A program made the translations under genes and the position numbers. Positions 63,646-64,000 of a DNA stretch of 64,000 nucleotides are shown piece by piece. Origin of the DNA: Pegea sp. RAD2-039 (lineage: Eukaryota > Chordata > Thaliacea > Salpida > Salpidae). A model generated the notes under the pieces. That model was given only the letters and a program-made list of their open reading frames with translations. It was not told the DNA's origin and made no database searches. Numbering within the stretch: the first letter of the stretch is position 1; each line of letters starts with the position of its first letter. The stretch is from positions 4,203,587-4,267,586 of the forward strand of contig JAQGEQ010000380.1 in NCBI GenBank assembly GCA_034620365.1, written 5' to 3'.

Positions 63646-64000
63646 TTGAAATAAGAAATACATTTGACTAATCATAAACTATGAAAGATGGTTTTTCTAT
63701 CAAGAAAAAATCTAAAGAAATTTTACTTAGTTAATGATTTTTGAATTGATTCAAATTTTTGAATATCTTTTTAAATTATGGACTACATAAAACGTTAAAG
63801 TCTAATTAGGGACAAATGTGGTGTAGAGTGCTAACAGTGTCCAAATATTCATATTCTGACCAAAATCATCAGAGGTGACATAATTGTTCAATTAAAAAAA
63901 TTGTCTGATTGAAATTAAAAGCTTCCGTTTAGTATTTATATTTCTTCCGTACTTTAGGCTTGCGTATTTCAATCAAGCAAACTATTTAACTAGACAATTA
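63646..64000. other. Right flank, no gene recognised
   Basis: AT-rich. A weak echo of the promoter block occurs at 63944-63968 (CTTCCGTACTTTAGGCTTGCG versus CTTCCGTAGTTTAGACGTGA-type at 63610-63632), in the same orientation. Confidence 0.4.

Overview
The window is AT-rich (roughly 70 percent or more by eye), intron-rich nuclear DNA from an invertebrate metazoan. It carries animal-specific families (an NR5/FTZ-F1 nuclear receptor, a Di-Ras GTPase), GT-AG introns from under 100 bases to several kilobases, and decayed LINE and Gypsy-like elements. At nearly every gene a 3' splice site lies 1 to 40 bases before the start codon, which suggests spliced-leader trans-splicing. That would fit a flatworm or hydrozoan-like genome, but I cannot name the species.

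Layout, left to right. A nine-exon FTZ-F1/NR5 receptor (+) fills 2.8-12.4 kb. A two-exon divergent actin (+) lies at 16.1-17.6 kb with a LINE 3' tail in its intron. A decayed Gypsy gag (18.1-19.0 kb) separates it from a 14-exon CCT6 chaperonin gene (-) at 19.7-23.4 kb, which has an antisense reverse-transcriptase fragment in one intron. Kish/TMEM167 (+) is at 26.6-27.3 kb. Intronless COX18 and SDF2 (both -) lie head to tail at 28.0-30.1 kb and look like an operon pair. A decayed Gypsy-like element (-) is at 31.4-32.9 kb. A Di-Ras GTPase with an N-terminal extension (+) is at 38.0-40.9 kb, and a PLP aminotransferase (-) at 43.9-45.7 kb. A broken LINE (+) is at 46.75-48.5 kb, followed by another copy of its 3' tail. 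Rab8 (-) is at 49.8-51.9 kb and a secreted ferritin with an enlarged loop (-) at 56.3-57.8 kb. The last 4 kb hold a small secreted-protein gene (-) whose promoter region is duplicated in inverted orientation 3 kb away and whose 3' end is duplicated directly.

The genes are mostly unrelated housekeeping functions: chaperonin folding, secretory traffic (Kish, Rab8, SDF2), mitochondrial assembly (COX18), iron storage and amino-acid metabolism. Every spliced model below keeps one reading frame through all junctions, and each total is a whole number of codons.

The least explained parts are the secreted-peptide locus at 59.9-63.7 kb, the actin that has lost its ATP-binding residues, and the ferritin with an extra loop.
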